IMG/VR virus record: IMGVR_UViG_3300032782_000029
Span: 1 to 23,329 of that record
Source: a virus
DNA: 23,329 bases
Strand: one strand, 5' to 3'
How positions within the stretch are numbered: the first letter of the stretch is position 1; each line of letters begins with the position of its first letter. This document shows positions 12,415 to 18,741 of the stretch, piece after piece. The position numbers and the translations under genes were made by a program. The notes under the pieces are model-generated. The model had not been told where the DNA came from. It did no database searches and saw only the letters and a program-made list of their open reading frames with translations.

Positions 12415-12743
12415 TCGGCTCAAAACCTTCTGAGCGTGCTGGATTTGCCACAAAGAAGCCTGACGGTGGCGATGGCGGGAAGCGAAAGCGCAAGTGCCAT
12501 AGGGGATCGGGTCGCACTCCCGATTAAGTCTAGCGCAGTCCTAGCGAGTGTCGATCGACTAGGATGCCGTGACGATGCTTGGCTCCGTCCGGCTGGCTTT
12601 CTCTCCCATCTCATGGGTAGGGGGAAGCTTTGCCGATCCTCCACTTTCACCATCCGGCTGGTAGATAGCCCCGCCGCCAAAGGCGGGGCTTATATACATC
12701 AATACAGTACAATATATGCAGATTCTGCATTTGGGGCTAGACC
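12415..12743 (+). other. Gene-free, hairpin-rich region before the lysis cassette
   Basis: No convincing gene is present on either strand. Visible structures are ATCGGG/CCCGAT (12506-12524), TCCTAG/CTAGGA (12539-12564), GCTTTC/GGGAAGC arms enclosing CCCAT-CTC-ATGGG (12605-12617), a direct repeat of TCCGGCTGG (12588-12596 and 12653-12661) and a perfect 9-bp GC-rich stem AGCCCCGCC/GGCGGGGCT (12667-12690). The last stem is followed by TATATACATC, not a T run. A possible -10 box TACAAT (12708-12713) lies before the holin gene, without a good -35. Confidence 0.5.
12716..12730 (+). promoter_or_regulatory. Candidate operator B: perfect 15-bp palindrome before the holin gene
   Basis: ATGCAGA-T-TCTGCAT is a perfect inverted repeat around one central base. 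It ends 13 nt before the holin ATG and begins three bases after the possible -10 box TACAAT, where a repressor would block transcription. Related sites precede the helicase and the second HTH gene. Confidence 0.5.
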
Positions 12744-13217
12744 ATGTTACTCACAATTTTGTCAGGCTTATTCGGTGGTTTCTTGCGTCTCGCGCCTGAA
12801 ATCTTGAAATATCTGGATGCCAAGCAAGACAGAGCGCATGAAGCTCTAATGCAGGACAAAGCCCTTGCTTTCCAGCAATTGACGGGTACGCAGAAGATCG
12901 CCGAGATTACGGCGCAAGGGCAAATCGATACCCAAAAAGCGCAATTCGATGCGTATTCCTCTGCGTTCGCTTCGCAGTCCGCTATGTCGGTTGCTGGCGG
13001 CAAGGTGATGAGCGCGATTTCCGCGTTCGTGCGTCCGTCCGTAACGTTCTTCGTGTTCTGCATGTGGGCCGCGTGGAAAATCTGCACCTTCTACATGGCG
13101 CTCAAGGGTTCTGGTATTCAAGGTTTGATGGCTTCGTGGACGGATGACGACACGTCCATGATGACGATGATTATCAGCTTTTGGTTTTGTGGTCGCGCTA
13201 TCGAAAAAAACTCATGA
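12744..13217 (+). CDS. Holin-like membrane protein (GTA_holin_3TM-like)
   Basis: The 157-residue protein has a hydrophobic N-terminus (MLLTILSGLFGGFL), a long charged helical region with many Gln and Ala (about 25-80), then two membrane segments: ISAFVRPSVTFFVFCMWAAWKI (about 91-112) and MMTMIISFWFCGRAIEK (about 138-154). The RPSxTFF and ISFWFxGRA(I/L)EK pattern is shared by phage proteins related to the three-span holin family, usually encoded beside the endolysin. Here the GH24 lysozyme follows two genes later, supporting a holin or lysis-membrane role. GGGGC lies ten bases before the ATG. Confidence 0.65.
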   Translation: MLLTILSGLFGGFLRLAPEILKYLDAKQDRAHEALMQDKALAFQQLTGTQKIAEITAQGQIDTQKAQFDAYSSAFASQSAMSVAGGKVMSAISAFVRPSVTFFVFCMWAAWKICTFYMALKGSGIQGLMASWTDDDTSMMTMIISFWFCGRAIEKNS

Positions 13218-13552
13218 AATTCTTCCGCCCTGCTGTAGAACCGGCGCGCGAACTACCTGCTGGTGATGTGTTCGCCGCTCTCACAACCATCCTTACTTTT
13301 CAGGAATCAATCATGTCCGCTCTGTCTGACCTCCAAGCCCAAGTAGCTGCCGCTGTTGCCGCGCATAACGCCGCGATTGCGCTGATTTCCGATCTTCACG
13401 CCAAACTGTCGGCGGTCGCGCCCAGCGATGATGCCGATGTGGAAGCTGCGACTGCAACGCTGGCGACCTCTACAGCCGCCCTGCAAGCCGCTGTTGCGCC
13501 AGCCCCTGTAGCTCCCTCTGCCGACCCTGCCCCAGCGGCTCCTACGGCCTGA
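13214..13552 (+). CDS. Small Ala-rich coiled-coil protein in the lysis cassette
   Basis: The frame starts at an ATG overlapping the holin-like stop (ATGA), giving 112 residues; an alternative start at 13313 (MSALSDLQAQV) has a good AGGAA site and would give 79. The C-terminal part is an Ala/Val heptad-like helix (LQAQVAAAVAAHNAAIALISDL), then TLATSTAALQAAV and a Pro/Ala tail (APAPVAPSADPAPAAPTA). Proteins with this layout are common near phage tail or lysis genes, with unknown role. It lies directly between the holin-like gene and the lysozyme. Confidence 0.6.
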   Translation: MKFFRPAVEPARELPAGDVFAALTTILTFQESIMSALSDLQAQVAAAVAAHNAAIALISDLHAKLSAVAPSDDADVEAATATLATSTAALQAAVAPAPVAPSADPAPAAPTA

Positions 13553-13557
13553 TTTCC

Positions 13558-14121
13558 ATGCTACGGGGCATTGACCTCACCAAGTCATTCGAATCGTGCG
13601 CGGTCATTCTCTCCGATGGGAATGTCCGCGCCTATTGGGATGCGCTTGGCGCAGTGTGGACAATTGGATGGGGAACAACCGGGAACGGCGTGGAATCCGG
13701 CACAATCTGGTCCAAAACCGCGTGTGACCAGAAATTACAGGATGAATGGAATGCTTGCAGAAATGGAGTGCTTAGGGCTTCTCCCATTCTGGCTGGATAC
13801 CCAGATCGTTGTGATGCCTGCACGGATTTCGCTTACAACCTCGGAATCGGTGCTTACCAAACCAGCACACTCCGACGTTATGTCAACCAGCAACGATGGA
13901 CAGACGCCGGAAATGAATTCGGAAAATGGAATCACGCAGGCGGTCGCGTCGTCTTAGGACTGACGCGCCGCCGCGCCGTGGAGAAGGCGTTATTCCTTCT
14001 CGCGCCGGAACCAGTTGTTGTAGCTACTCAGACTGTCAGCAATCCCGCACCGGTCGCTTTCGACTTTGGCGGGTTCCTGAGTGGTCTGCGTGACCTCATC
14101 AGGCGATTCTTTGGGGGATAA
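13558..14121 (+). CDS. GH24 phage lysozyme (endolysin)
   Basis: The protein has 187 residues. The catalytic region is KSFESC (Glu12), AYWDALG (Asp28) and VWTIGWGTT (Thr35), matching the E-D-T triad of T4/P22-type lysozymes that cleave the MurNAc-GlcNAc bond of peptidoglycan. DFAYNLGIGAY (90-100) and WNHAGGRVVLGLTRRRAVE (124-142) are the usual second-lobe motifs. There is no N-terminal signal or SAR helix, so export would depend on the holin. A 35-residue C-terminal extension (FGGFLSGLRDLIRRFFGG) is amphipathic and could aid membrane contact. The last 132 nt overlap a convergent gene. Confidence 0.9.
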   Translation: MLRGIDLTKSFESCAVILSDGNVRAYWDALGAVWTIGWGTTGNGVESGTIWSKTACDQKLQDEWNACRNGVLRASPILAGYPDRCDACTDFAYNLGIGAYQTSTLRRYVNQQRWTDAGNEFGKWNHAGGRVVLGLTRRRAVEKALFLLAPEPVVVATQTVSNPAPVAFDFGGFLSGLRDLIRRFFGG

Positions 14122-14349
14122 CGGGCGACGCCAGTAACGCCCCTCCTGCACAAGCCCCAAGGCCCTGAGCGCGCGCCGTGCGTCCCGTTGCCGGGCATAG
14201 CCTTGCACGTACACATGGGGGCCGCGCGCATGCTCGGCGAAGACTGCGCACGTATGCGCATCGTTCTCGCCGACGCTCCACGGGCGAATCAGAAACTTCG
14301 CCCTGCCGTGTTCCTGATAATATTTCCCCAATTTGTTTTTGGCGCGCAT
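13990..14349 (-). CDS. Phage protein overlapping the lysozyme gene, function unknown
   Basis: The ATG has AGGAGGT five bases upstream, the strongest ribosome binding site in the window, so the start is secure. The 119 residues begin with a basic segment (MRAKNKLGKYYQEHGRAKFLIRPW), continue through a probable alpha/beta domain (CAVFAEHARGPHVYVQGYARQRDARRALRALGLV) and end in a charged, disordered tail that lies antisense to the lysozyme C-terminus. The RDARRALRALG helix with a preceding V-Y-V-Q-G-Y strand resembles small RNA-binding-like folds only by eye. It is the last gene of the leftward accessory operon. Confidence 0.65.
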   Translation of the reverse strand: MRAKNKLGKYYQEHGRAKFLIRPWSVGENDAHTCAVFAEHARGPHVYVQGYARQRDARRALRALGLVQEGRYWRRPLSPKESPDEVTQTTQEPAKVESDRCGIADSLSSYNNWFRREKE

Positions 14350-14358
14350 TGCGACCTC

Positions 14359-14766
14359 CTAGTGGACGGTATGGCCGTCAGGTTTCGAATTCAGGATTTC
14401 ATCCTTTTCGATATTGAGTTCGATGATCTTGATGAACGAGTCTTTCAGACCTTCGCTCAGTGATTGGATCATATCGGCGAACGGGAAATCCAGCCGTGCC
14501 AGAGCCGTGGAGCAAAACATAAGCTGCTGAATCAGTTCAGCCGAGATGGGAACCAGTTGCTTCTCATCCACACGCGATGGTAGAGAGAGAAGCATTTGCA
14601 TCATCGCGGCATATTGCCGAAGCAACCAGACGTTTTCACCCGGTTGCTTCTGGATTGCCTCATCCCCTTGCGTTATCGCATTGATGGCTTTCACTTGATC
14701 GGCCAGCATTCCCGGTGCTTTCGAGAGTTCGGCCAGTTCCTTCTCTATCTGTTCAAGAGTACGCAT
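14359..14766 (-). CDS. Helical phage protein, function unknown
   Basis: The 135-residue protein starts one base after the preceding TGA. It is almost all helix, with coiled-coil-like opening MRTLEQIEKELAELSKAPG, a central amphipathic stretch (LLRQYAAMMQMLLSLPSRV) and a charged end. No motif is recognised. An oligomeric scaffold or regulatory role would be a guess. Confidence 0.65.
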   Translation of the reverse strand: MRTLEQIEKELAELSKAPGMLADQVKAINAITQGDEAIQKQPGENVWLLRQYAAMMQMLLSLPSRVDEKQLVPISAELIQQLMFCSTALARLDFPFADMIQSLSEGLKDSFIKIIELNIEKDEILNSKPDGHTVH

Positions 14767-14767
14767 G

Positions 14768-15097
14768 TCAGTCTTCTCCCTCTGGTAATTGATCCTTCAC
14801 GTATTGATCGGCAAGGATGATTTGGCCGATTCCGTATCCCCTATTGTTGAATACGAGAAATGGCGGAAAATACGGCAACACCAGCCGCGCCGGAAAGAAT
14901 GTGCGCTGCCGGTCTTGTTCGGCTTGTGCCATGTCGAATACAGCATGGCATTGCGCCGGTGTCATGCCGCGCGTATATTGCGGTTCTCCGACATAGCGCA
15001 GGACATAATACCCGTCCATGCGGTATAGGTCGCCATGTAATACCGCGTTATAGGACGTATCCCATACGTCAGCGCCAGTTTTTACGCATTGATTCAT
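14768..15097 (-). CDS. Small phage protein, function unknown
   Basis: Start placed at MNQCVKTGADV (ATGA overlap with the preceding gene), giving 109 residues; a frame extending 30 nt upstream lies inside that gene. The sequence is rich in Tyr and Asp with a likely beta core (YYVLRYVGEPQYTRGMTP), a helix (AQCHAVFDMAQAEQ) and a strand-rich end. It is not recognised. Like the 17193 gene it directly follows a member of the ...WMLENWE paralogue pair. Confidence 0.6.
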   Translation of the reverse strand: MNQCVKTGADVWDTSYNAVLHGDLYRMDGYYVLRYVGEPQYTRGMTPAQCHAVFDMAQAEQDRQRTFFPARLVLPYFPPFLVFNNRGYGIGQIILADQYVKDQLPEGED

Positions 15098-15372
15098 TCC
15101 CAATTCTCCAGCATCCAGTTGATCCATGCGAGCCTGTTAAGCCGATTTAGATGAATGGCGGCAAAGCCCATATTTTTAAGTTGCCATCCTTCCAGCGTTG
15201 CCGGACCGCCCAATGCAGATAGGATGTCGTACGTTAGGCTAACAACCGCTTCACGTAGTTCTGGATATTGACGAGCGGCTCTGTCAAGCGCATAACAGAT
15301 ATATTTCTCTTGAACGCTTTCGATATATCCGCGCGCAACCAAAAGCGCGGTTCTCCGTTTTCCGCGTAGCAT
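15094..15372 (-). CDS. Paralogue 1 of a small helical family ending in WMLENWE
   Basis: Start placed at MLRGKRRTALL (92 residues). Landmarks G-(K/R)-RR-x-ALL-x-AR, I-C-x-ALD, TL-x-x-WQ and the terminal RL-x-RLAWI-x-WMLENWE recur in the gene at 17354-17638, which has the same length and the same downstream overlap. The protein is helical and basic at its N-terminus. Its function is unknown. The duplicate 2 kb away suggests family expansion inside the accessory operon. Confidence 0.65.
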   Translation of the reverse strand: MLRGKRRTALLVARGYIESVQEKYICYALDRAARQYPELREAVVSLTYDILSALGGPATLEGWQLKNMGFAAIHLNRLNRLAWINWMLENWE

Positions 15373-15383
15373 GGTAAAATTCC

Positions 15384-15635
15384 TTAATGCAGATAATGCT
15401 TGTCTCCGCCGATGACCGTGATGCGGTTCAGGTCTTCGTCGTCTACCATATCGCCAAGCATCCACACTTCGCCGCGTGCGACGCCAAGCGCAGTTTCTTC
15501 CACCTGTTCAATACGGATTCTCCATCCATAGATAGGACCGTATTCGATCAAGCCGACGAAAATATCCGGGTCAACGCAGTCTTCGCTATCGTCAAAGCGA
15601 ATCCGGACGCCGTTTTGCAATTCAAGGGCTTGCAT
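15384..15635 (-). CDS. Acidic beta-rich phage protein, function unknown
   Basis: The 83 residues start with MQALELQNGVRIRFDD behind a good GGAG site. The protein is strongly acidic, with runs of strand-like sequence (VGLIEYGPIYGWRIRIEQVEET, GEVWMLGDMVDDEDLNRITVIGG). No metal or catalytic motif is clear. It sits between the SH3-like gene and the WMLENWE paralogue. Confidence 0.6.
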   Translation of the reverse strand: MQALELQNGVRIRFDDSEDCVDPDIFVGLIEYGPIYGWRIRIEQVEETALGVARGEVWMLGDMVDDEDLNRITVIGGDKHYLH

Positions 15636-15658
15636 GATCGTCTCCTACAGGATAGGTC

Positions 15659-15973
15659 TTACAGACCTCTCATAAATTCATCGAAAGCATCTTGGTCAAT
15701 GACTTCCGGCGACAAGCCAGCGATATGCTTCTCGTCTTCGGAAGTCAACACGGATGCCGTAGAGGTTGACAACAGGATAACAGCGGGTTGACCATCGATT
15801 GATTCAGCAGGGTAAGCCAACCATGTGCCATCCTTACCCATCCCCTCTTTACCATCATCTCGTTTGATGTGGAGACATGGCGCTCCTACTCGCATTACCG
15901 TGCCGGGTACGTCTTTATCCGCACATGCAAAGACGCGATGGATAGCGACACGATCCCCTACTTTGAATTCCAT
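15659..15973 (-). CDS. Small protein with KOW/SH3-like N-terminus
   Basis: Start placed at MEFKVGDRVAIHRV (104 residues) because GGGGGA lies upstream; an earlier in-frame ATG at 16021 sits in the region after the upstream terminator. The opening KVGDRVAI, PGTVMRVG and CLHIKRDDG strands form the pattern of a small SH3- or KOW-like barrel. The C-terminal third is acidic and helical (EVIDQDAFDEFMRG). A promoter must lie in the short gap after the terminator at 16048-16078, but I could not define it. Confidence 0.6.
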   Translation of the reverse strand: MEFKVGDRVAIHRVFACADKDVPGTVMRVGAPCLHIKRDDGKEGMGKDGTWLAYPAESIDGQPAVILLSTSTASVLTSEDEKHIAGLSPEVIDQDAFDEFMRGL

Positions 15974-16047
15974 AATTTCCCCCAAGGTCCGCGATTCTTT
16001 AGAATTTTGGAACCGCATCACGCAAACAGATAAAAAGAACGCGAGTC

Positions 16048-16078
16048 AAAAAAAGGGATAGGGCCGACTCCCTATCCC
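16048..16078 (-). terminator. Intrinsic terminator after the DUF932 gene, leftward
   Basis: On the minus strand a perfect 9-bp stem GGGATAGGG/CCCTATCCC with a six-base loop is followed by seven T residues. It starts six bases beyond the stop of the DUF932 gene and separates it from the next leftward genes. Confidence 0.9.
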
Positions 16079-16084
16079 ATCCCG

Positions 16085-16909
16085 TCAGGCTTGCTTAAGT
16101 TCGGCCATCTTTTCGGCGAGCGTCCAGAGCGCGCGATTCAGTTTCAGGTCCGAATCGATGGCGGTCACTTCGCGGGTGCGCACGCGCCGACCGTTTGCGT
16201 TATGGCCTGCCAGACCGCCGCGAATCACGTTCTCTTGGACCCGGTTGAAGGTCTTCCAGAGCGTATCGTCTGCGTCTTCCATGCGACGCGGGCGAAGAAG
16301 CTGGGCGGGTTGAATCGGCGCGGTTTCCCCGTCATACTTGAGAGACAGAGCCGTTTCAGCGAAAAGCTGTTGCTCTGGCCGTGAAAGCGTGATGCTTTTC
16401 ATCTCGCCCTTTACTTCGCGGATCAAGCCGAAGCCGTCGATCACGTCGTAAGCGCCTTGGATCACGTCCGACACGATATCGCCCTTGTGGCGAATGCGAA
16501 TGTCGGCCATTTTGTTGCCAGTCACAAGGCCGTTACAGCACACGAAGACGAACTCACCCGCCAACAGTTGATACGACGACGTGCCGTCATGGCTGTTGAT
16601 AAGAATGATTTCTTGCGCTTCGCCCGTGTTGATCTGGCTCGCATGGCGCATACGCAGCATGTGCTTCGTGAATTCGGCCTTGCCCGGAATCCGTGTGCGG
16701 CCTTGCGCAACCATGAAGGGTTCAAACCCTTCCTTGCGAAGACCACGGATCACATCAATGGTCGGAATGTACGTATAACGATCCGACCGTGAGGCGTGCG
16801 CTTCTTCCGCGAAGACGGAAGGGGCTACGCGCATGATTTGCTCGTCAGAGAGCGGCGCGGTAGAGCGATATTGGACGGAATTACCCATCCGGGCTGCAAG
16901 TGCGTTCAT
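16085..16909 (-). CDS. DUF932-family phage/plasmid protein
   Basis: Start chosen at MNALAARMGNSVQYRS because GGGGAAG lies five bases upstream, giving 274 residues. The middle holds RHASQINTGEAQEIILINSHDG, YQLLAGEFVFVCCNGLV and IRIRHKGDIV, the pattern (L-R-N-S-H-DG ... R-x-(V/I)-C-x-N-x-(L/M) ... x-H) of DUF932 proteins, which are carried by many phages and plasmids and whose role is unknown. The C-terminal 80 residues contain NRVQENVIRGGLAG and a helical end. It is the largest gene of the accessory operon and is bounded downstream by a strong terminator. Confidence 0.82.
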   Translation of the reverse strand: MNALAARMGNSVQYRSTAPLSDEQIMRVAPSVFAEEAHASRSDRYTYIPTIDVIRGLRKEGFEPFMVAQGRTRIPGKAEFTKHMLRMRHASQINTGEAQEIILINSHDGTSSYQLLAGEFVFVCCNGLVTGNKMADIRIRHKGDIVSDVIQGAYDVIDGFGLIREVKGEMKSITLSRPEQQLFAETALSLKYDGETAPIQPAQLLRPRRMEDADDTLWKTFNRVQENVIRGGLAGHNANGRRVRTREVTAIDSDLKLNRALWTLAEKMAELKQA

Positions 16910-16931
16910 TTTCTTCCCCAAAAAGAACGTT

Positions 16932-17120
16932 TCACAAATATCTACCTTCCGGTAGGTCATCCAAGCAAGCATCCACTATTTCCGAATAGTCAACCGTCCG
17001 GATATAGACAGAGGACACAACACGGCATCCAGCCGTCTCTGACCAATGCTCAGGCGTCTGCACATATTCCATGTAGCAGTGAGACAACGGTACGATCTGG
17101 TGGTGGAGATGTGATTCCAT
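16932..17120 (-). CDS. 62-residue phage protein, function unknown
   Basis: An AAGGGGAAG site precedes the ATG. The sequence opens with His-rich MESHLHHQIVPLSHCYMEYV, suggesting possible metal contact, and ends acidic (SEIVDACLDDLPEGRYL). No family is recognised. It is the first gene after a good sigma70-type promoter and precedes the DUF932 gene by 22 nt, so the two are likely one transcript ending at the 16048-16078 terminator. Confidence 0.65.
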   Translation of the reverse strand: MESHLHHQIVPLSHCYMEYVQTPEHWSETAGCRVVSSVYIRTVDYSEIVDACLDDLPEGRYL

Positions 17121-17146
17121 GATTCTTCCCCTTGGCCTGCACTTCT

Positions 17147-17174
17147 AGGATAGGCCATTCTGCGCGCATCTCAA
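17147..17174 (-). promoter_or_regulatory. Sigma70-type promoter for the 16932/DUF932 unit
   Basis: On the minus strand TTGAGA (17169-17174) and TATCCT (17147-17152) are separated by 16 bp, 27 nt upstream of the 62-residue gene's ATG. Around the -10 it shares GG-x-CTAT-x-CT-x2-AAGTG with the promoter at 19079-19107. Confidence 0.55.
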
Positions 17175-17188
17175 AACAAGAAATTGTA

Positions 17189-17204
17189 ACAGTCACTCGA
17201 CTGT
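17189..17204 (-). terminator. Weak hairpin at the end of the 17193 gene
   Basis: ACAGTC and GACTGT form a 6-bp stem with a four-base loop, which includes the stop codon. It is followed on the minus strand by TACAATTTCTTGTTTT, a weak T-rich tail. It may partly terminate the upstream small-gene operon before the promoter at 17147-17174. Confidence 0.35.
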
Positions 17205-17357
17205 ATTGTCATCGTATGGAAGCGCGCCGACGAAGCATACGATGAACGTCCATATCAGGATGCCCCATAATGACCATGACAGGTGGATGTATTGGAGCAT
17301 GTCTGCAAGCAATATGCCACCAGAGACGATGGCAATCAGTGCCATAATGCGTTTCAT
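17193..17357 (-). CDS. Two-span 54-residue membrane protein
   Basis: Start placed at MKRIMALIAIVSGGILL, with an ATGA overlap with the WMLENWE paralogue upstream. It contains two hydrophobic segments, IMALIAIVSGGILLADML and LWGILIWTFIVCFVGAL, with a short loop and an acidic tail (PYDDNTVE). It is probably inner-membrane; the function is unknown. Confidence 0.62.
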   Translation of the reverse strand: MKRIMALIAIVSGGILLADMLQYIHLSWSLWGILIWTFIVCFVGALPYDDNTVE

Positions 17358-17638
17358 TCCCAATTCTCCAGCATCCAGTCGATCCAAGCCAAACGGTCAA
17401 GACGCTGTTGCGTCATGCTTCGCCGTCCTCTTCCATTCCGAAATTGCCATGCACCTAAAGTGCCAGAGGGATAGATAGCCCGCCGAATATCCTTTTTGAG
17501 AATATTTATCACACTCCTAGTGAGTGATTTATCGTTAGCCTTATAGTGATCCAACGCAAGACAAATCAGCGTGTCTTGCCGATATAAGATGCGCGAACGC
17601 GCCAATAACAGTGCATCCCTACGTCTTCCGGTAATCAT
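17354..17638 (-). CDS. Paralogue 2 of a small helical family ending in WMLENWE
   Basis: Start placed at MITGRRRDALLLARS (94 residues), overlapping the preceding stop by ATGA. It shares G-RR-x-ALL-x-AR, LICLALD, TLGAWQF-x-N and the end RLDRLAWIDWMLENWE with the gene at 15094-15372. The central part has diverged. Its basic, helical character suggests nucleic-acid or protein binding, but no function is known. Confidence 0.65.
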   Translation of the reverse strand: MITGRRRDALLLARSRILYRQDTLICLALDHYKANDKSLTRSVINILKKDIRRAIYPSGTLGAWQFRNGRGRRSMTQQRLDRLAWIDWMLENWE

Positions 17639-17811
17639 GCGAATCTCCACCGGATAATGTCTTGGTCATCATTCAAAATGAGCCATAAATCAGGATCATC
17701 ATATTGGTCCTGATTATGCATAATATTGCCGTCCCGATATTCAATATCGAGACGGCAATCGTGAGTTACACCCTTGGGGATTTCCCCGTGATTATCTTCC
17801 CATTCGTTCAT
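17635..17811 (-). CDS. 58-residue acidic protein starting MNEWED
   Basis: An AGGA site lies nine bases before the ATG, and the stop overlaps the next start by ATGA. The protein is acidic and polar (MNEWEDNHGEIPKG, MHNQDQYDDPDLWLILNDDQD). It is too short for ordinary gene callers. The first 19 coding bases, ATGAACGAATGGGAAGATA, recur exactly at 18114-18132 at the head of a gene relic, showing that this gene type was once present twice. Confidence 0.6.
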   Translation of the reverse strand: MNEWEDNHGEIPKGVTHDCRLDIEYRDGNIMHNQDQYDDPDLWLILNDDQDIIRWRFA

Positions 17812-17832
17812 GATATAATCCTCATGTGAGAG

Positions 17833-18063
17833 TTAGGCACGAAGCCGTGCCACAAGCGCATTAATCATTGTCTGTTCCGCCATGCAATGCACGTTATGGA
17901 GAATGATGGGAAGCGGCACGTCAAGCGCCGCGTCTTCGCGTAGCAGGACCACGTTATGAGTACCACGGTGGAGATGCCACGCGACGCCACTAGCGGCCAT
18001 CTCACGGAACATAGCGCGGTATTGACCGCGTGCGGACTGGCAAGCATTCAATTCGGTAAGCAT
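17833..18063 (-). CDS. 76-residue phage protein, function unknown
   Basis: Start placed at MLTELNACQS because AAGGGGATCAATC precedes it, the same style of ribosome site as the neighbouring genes. A longer frame reaching 18147 runs through the relic upstream and is unlikely to be the native start. The sequence has a helical N-terminus (RGQYRAMFREMAASG), a His-rich strand (VAWHLHRGTHNVVLL) and a helical end. No family is recognised. Confidence 0.6.
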   Translation of the reverse strand: MLTELNACQSARGQYRAMFREMAASGVAWHLHRGTHNVVLLREDAALDVPLPIILHNVHCMAEQTMINALVARLRA

Positions 18064-18074
18064 GATTGATCCCC

Positions 18075-18147
18075 TTAAAGCGTTTCGGTGGCAGTGCACC
18101 AAATAATCCACGGTATCTTCCCATTCGTTCATCGTAAAATACTCCAT
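18075..18147 (-). pseudogene. Recombinant gene relic: MNEWED-type 5' end fused to PWIIWCTA-type 3' end
   Basis: The first part repeats 19 bases of the gene at 17635-17811, with a similar leader. It joins directly to 39 bases (18075-18113) that match the last 39 bases of the gene at 18499-18591 at 31 of 39 positions and would encode PWIIWCTATETL then stop, in a frame different from the MNEWED start. No start codon serves that second frame. This looks like the scar of a deletion between two neighbouring small genes. Confidence 0.55.
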
Positions 18148-18153
18148 AGTGAA

Positions 18154-18489
18154 TCAGATACCCGTGTTCGCCGTGGTGGGGATTTCTTCGGATTCAGGCA
18201 AACCAGATACAGGACGTAACCAGCTATCCAGAATTGGGCGCTCATAGTAATAGCGCCTGACAGGATTGAGGAAAGAGCTATTCCAAGCCAAGGGCGAGCC
18301 TACACTTCGGACGCGCCACATAGGCTTGCCTGATGGAGCATCTACGGGAGTCGTTTCTCCTTTCACAGAGACGAACCTTTCGCCGTGAACAGCTACGGCG
18401 ACGACCTCAACAATGCGCCCAATGTTTTCCGGTGCGCCGTGCGGGCCAGTAATCACGATGATGGCCAGATCACCGGGTTTGACGTTCAT
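18154..18489 (-). CDS. Small beta-rich phage protein (KOW/SH3-like), paralogue of the gene at 3293
   Basis: The 111-residue protein starts MNVKPGDLAIIVITGP and has ENIGRIVEVVAVAV, then PMWRVRSVG and WLRPVSG. From memory, the KPGDLA(I/L)I, (E)NIGRIVEV and W-x-V-x-(S/A) order is a recurring small-barrel family in phages. Shared landmarks with the gene at 3293-3586 point to paralogy across the two leftward operons. The tail (ESEEIPTTANTGI) is disordered. The role is unknown. The ribosome binding site is weak. Confidence 0.65.
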   Translation of the reverse strand: MNVKPGDLAIIVITGPHGAPENIGRIVEVVAVAVHGERFVSVKGETTPVDAPSGKPMWRVRSVGSPLAWNSSFLNPVRRYYYERPILDSWLRPVSGLPESEEIPTTANTGI

Positions 18490-18498
18490 GGTTAGCTC

Positions 18499-18591
18499 TT
18501 AGAAGGTTTCGGAAGCGGTGCACCAGATGATCCACGGGCGACGCACCCAGCGGCCCGTGGTGTCGCGTTCTCGTATCCAATAGACTCTCAT
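18499..18591 (-). CDS. 30-residue basic peptide gene
   Basis: The ATG is preceded by AAGGGGAACAATC, the same site used by neighbours, and the frame runs 30 codons: MRVYWIRERDTTGRWVRRPW then IIWCTASETF. It is basic and Trp-rich. The 3' third has a diverged duplicate in the relic at 18075-18113, where the protein sequence is kept better than the DNA (changes mostly at silent sites), which argues that this peptide is translated. Confidence 0.5.
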   Translation of the reverse strand: MRVYWIRERDTTGRWVRRPWIIWCTASETF

Positions 18592-18602
18592 GATTGTTCC
18601 CC

Positions 18603-18731
18603 TTAATACCGGCCTGCGATGATTTGGCGAGCAAGGAAGTCACGTTCCGCGCTGTAAAGCTGGCGTTCGAAACGATCCGACGTGTTGGCGAGACGCATCC
18701 ACGTCAGCAATTGGAAGGCGGTGTTGCTCAT
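18603..18731 (-). CDS. 42-residue phage protein, function unknown
   Basis: Start placed at MSNTAFQLLTWMRL because AAGGAGAACATC precedes it; a longer frame would run back into the gene before. The peptide is helical and basic (RLANTSDRFERQLYSAERDFLARQIIAGRY). No family is recognised. Confidence 0.55.
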   Translation of the reverse strand: MSNTAFQLLTWMRLANTSDRFERQLYSAERDFLARQIIAGRY

Positions 18732-18741
18732 GATGTTCTCC

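Noticed and set aside
12667-12690. Intrinsic terminator from the 9-bp GC-rich stem
   Set aside because: Neither strand has a T run after the stem, so it is listed only as a hairpin.
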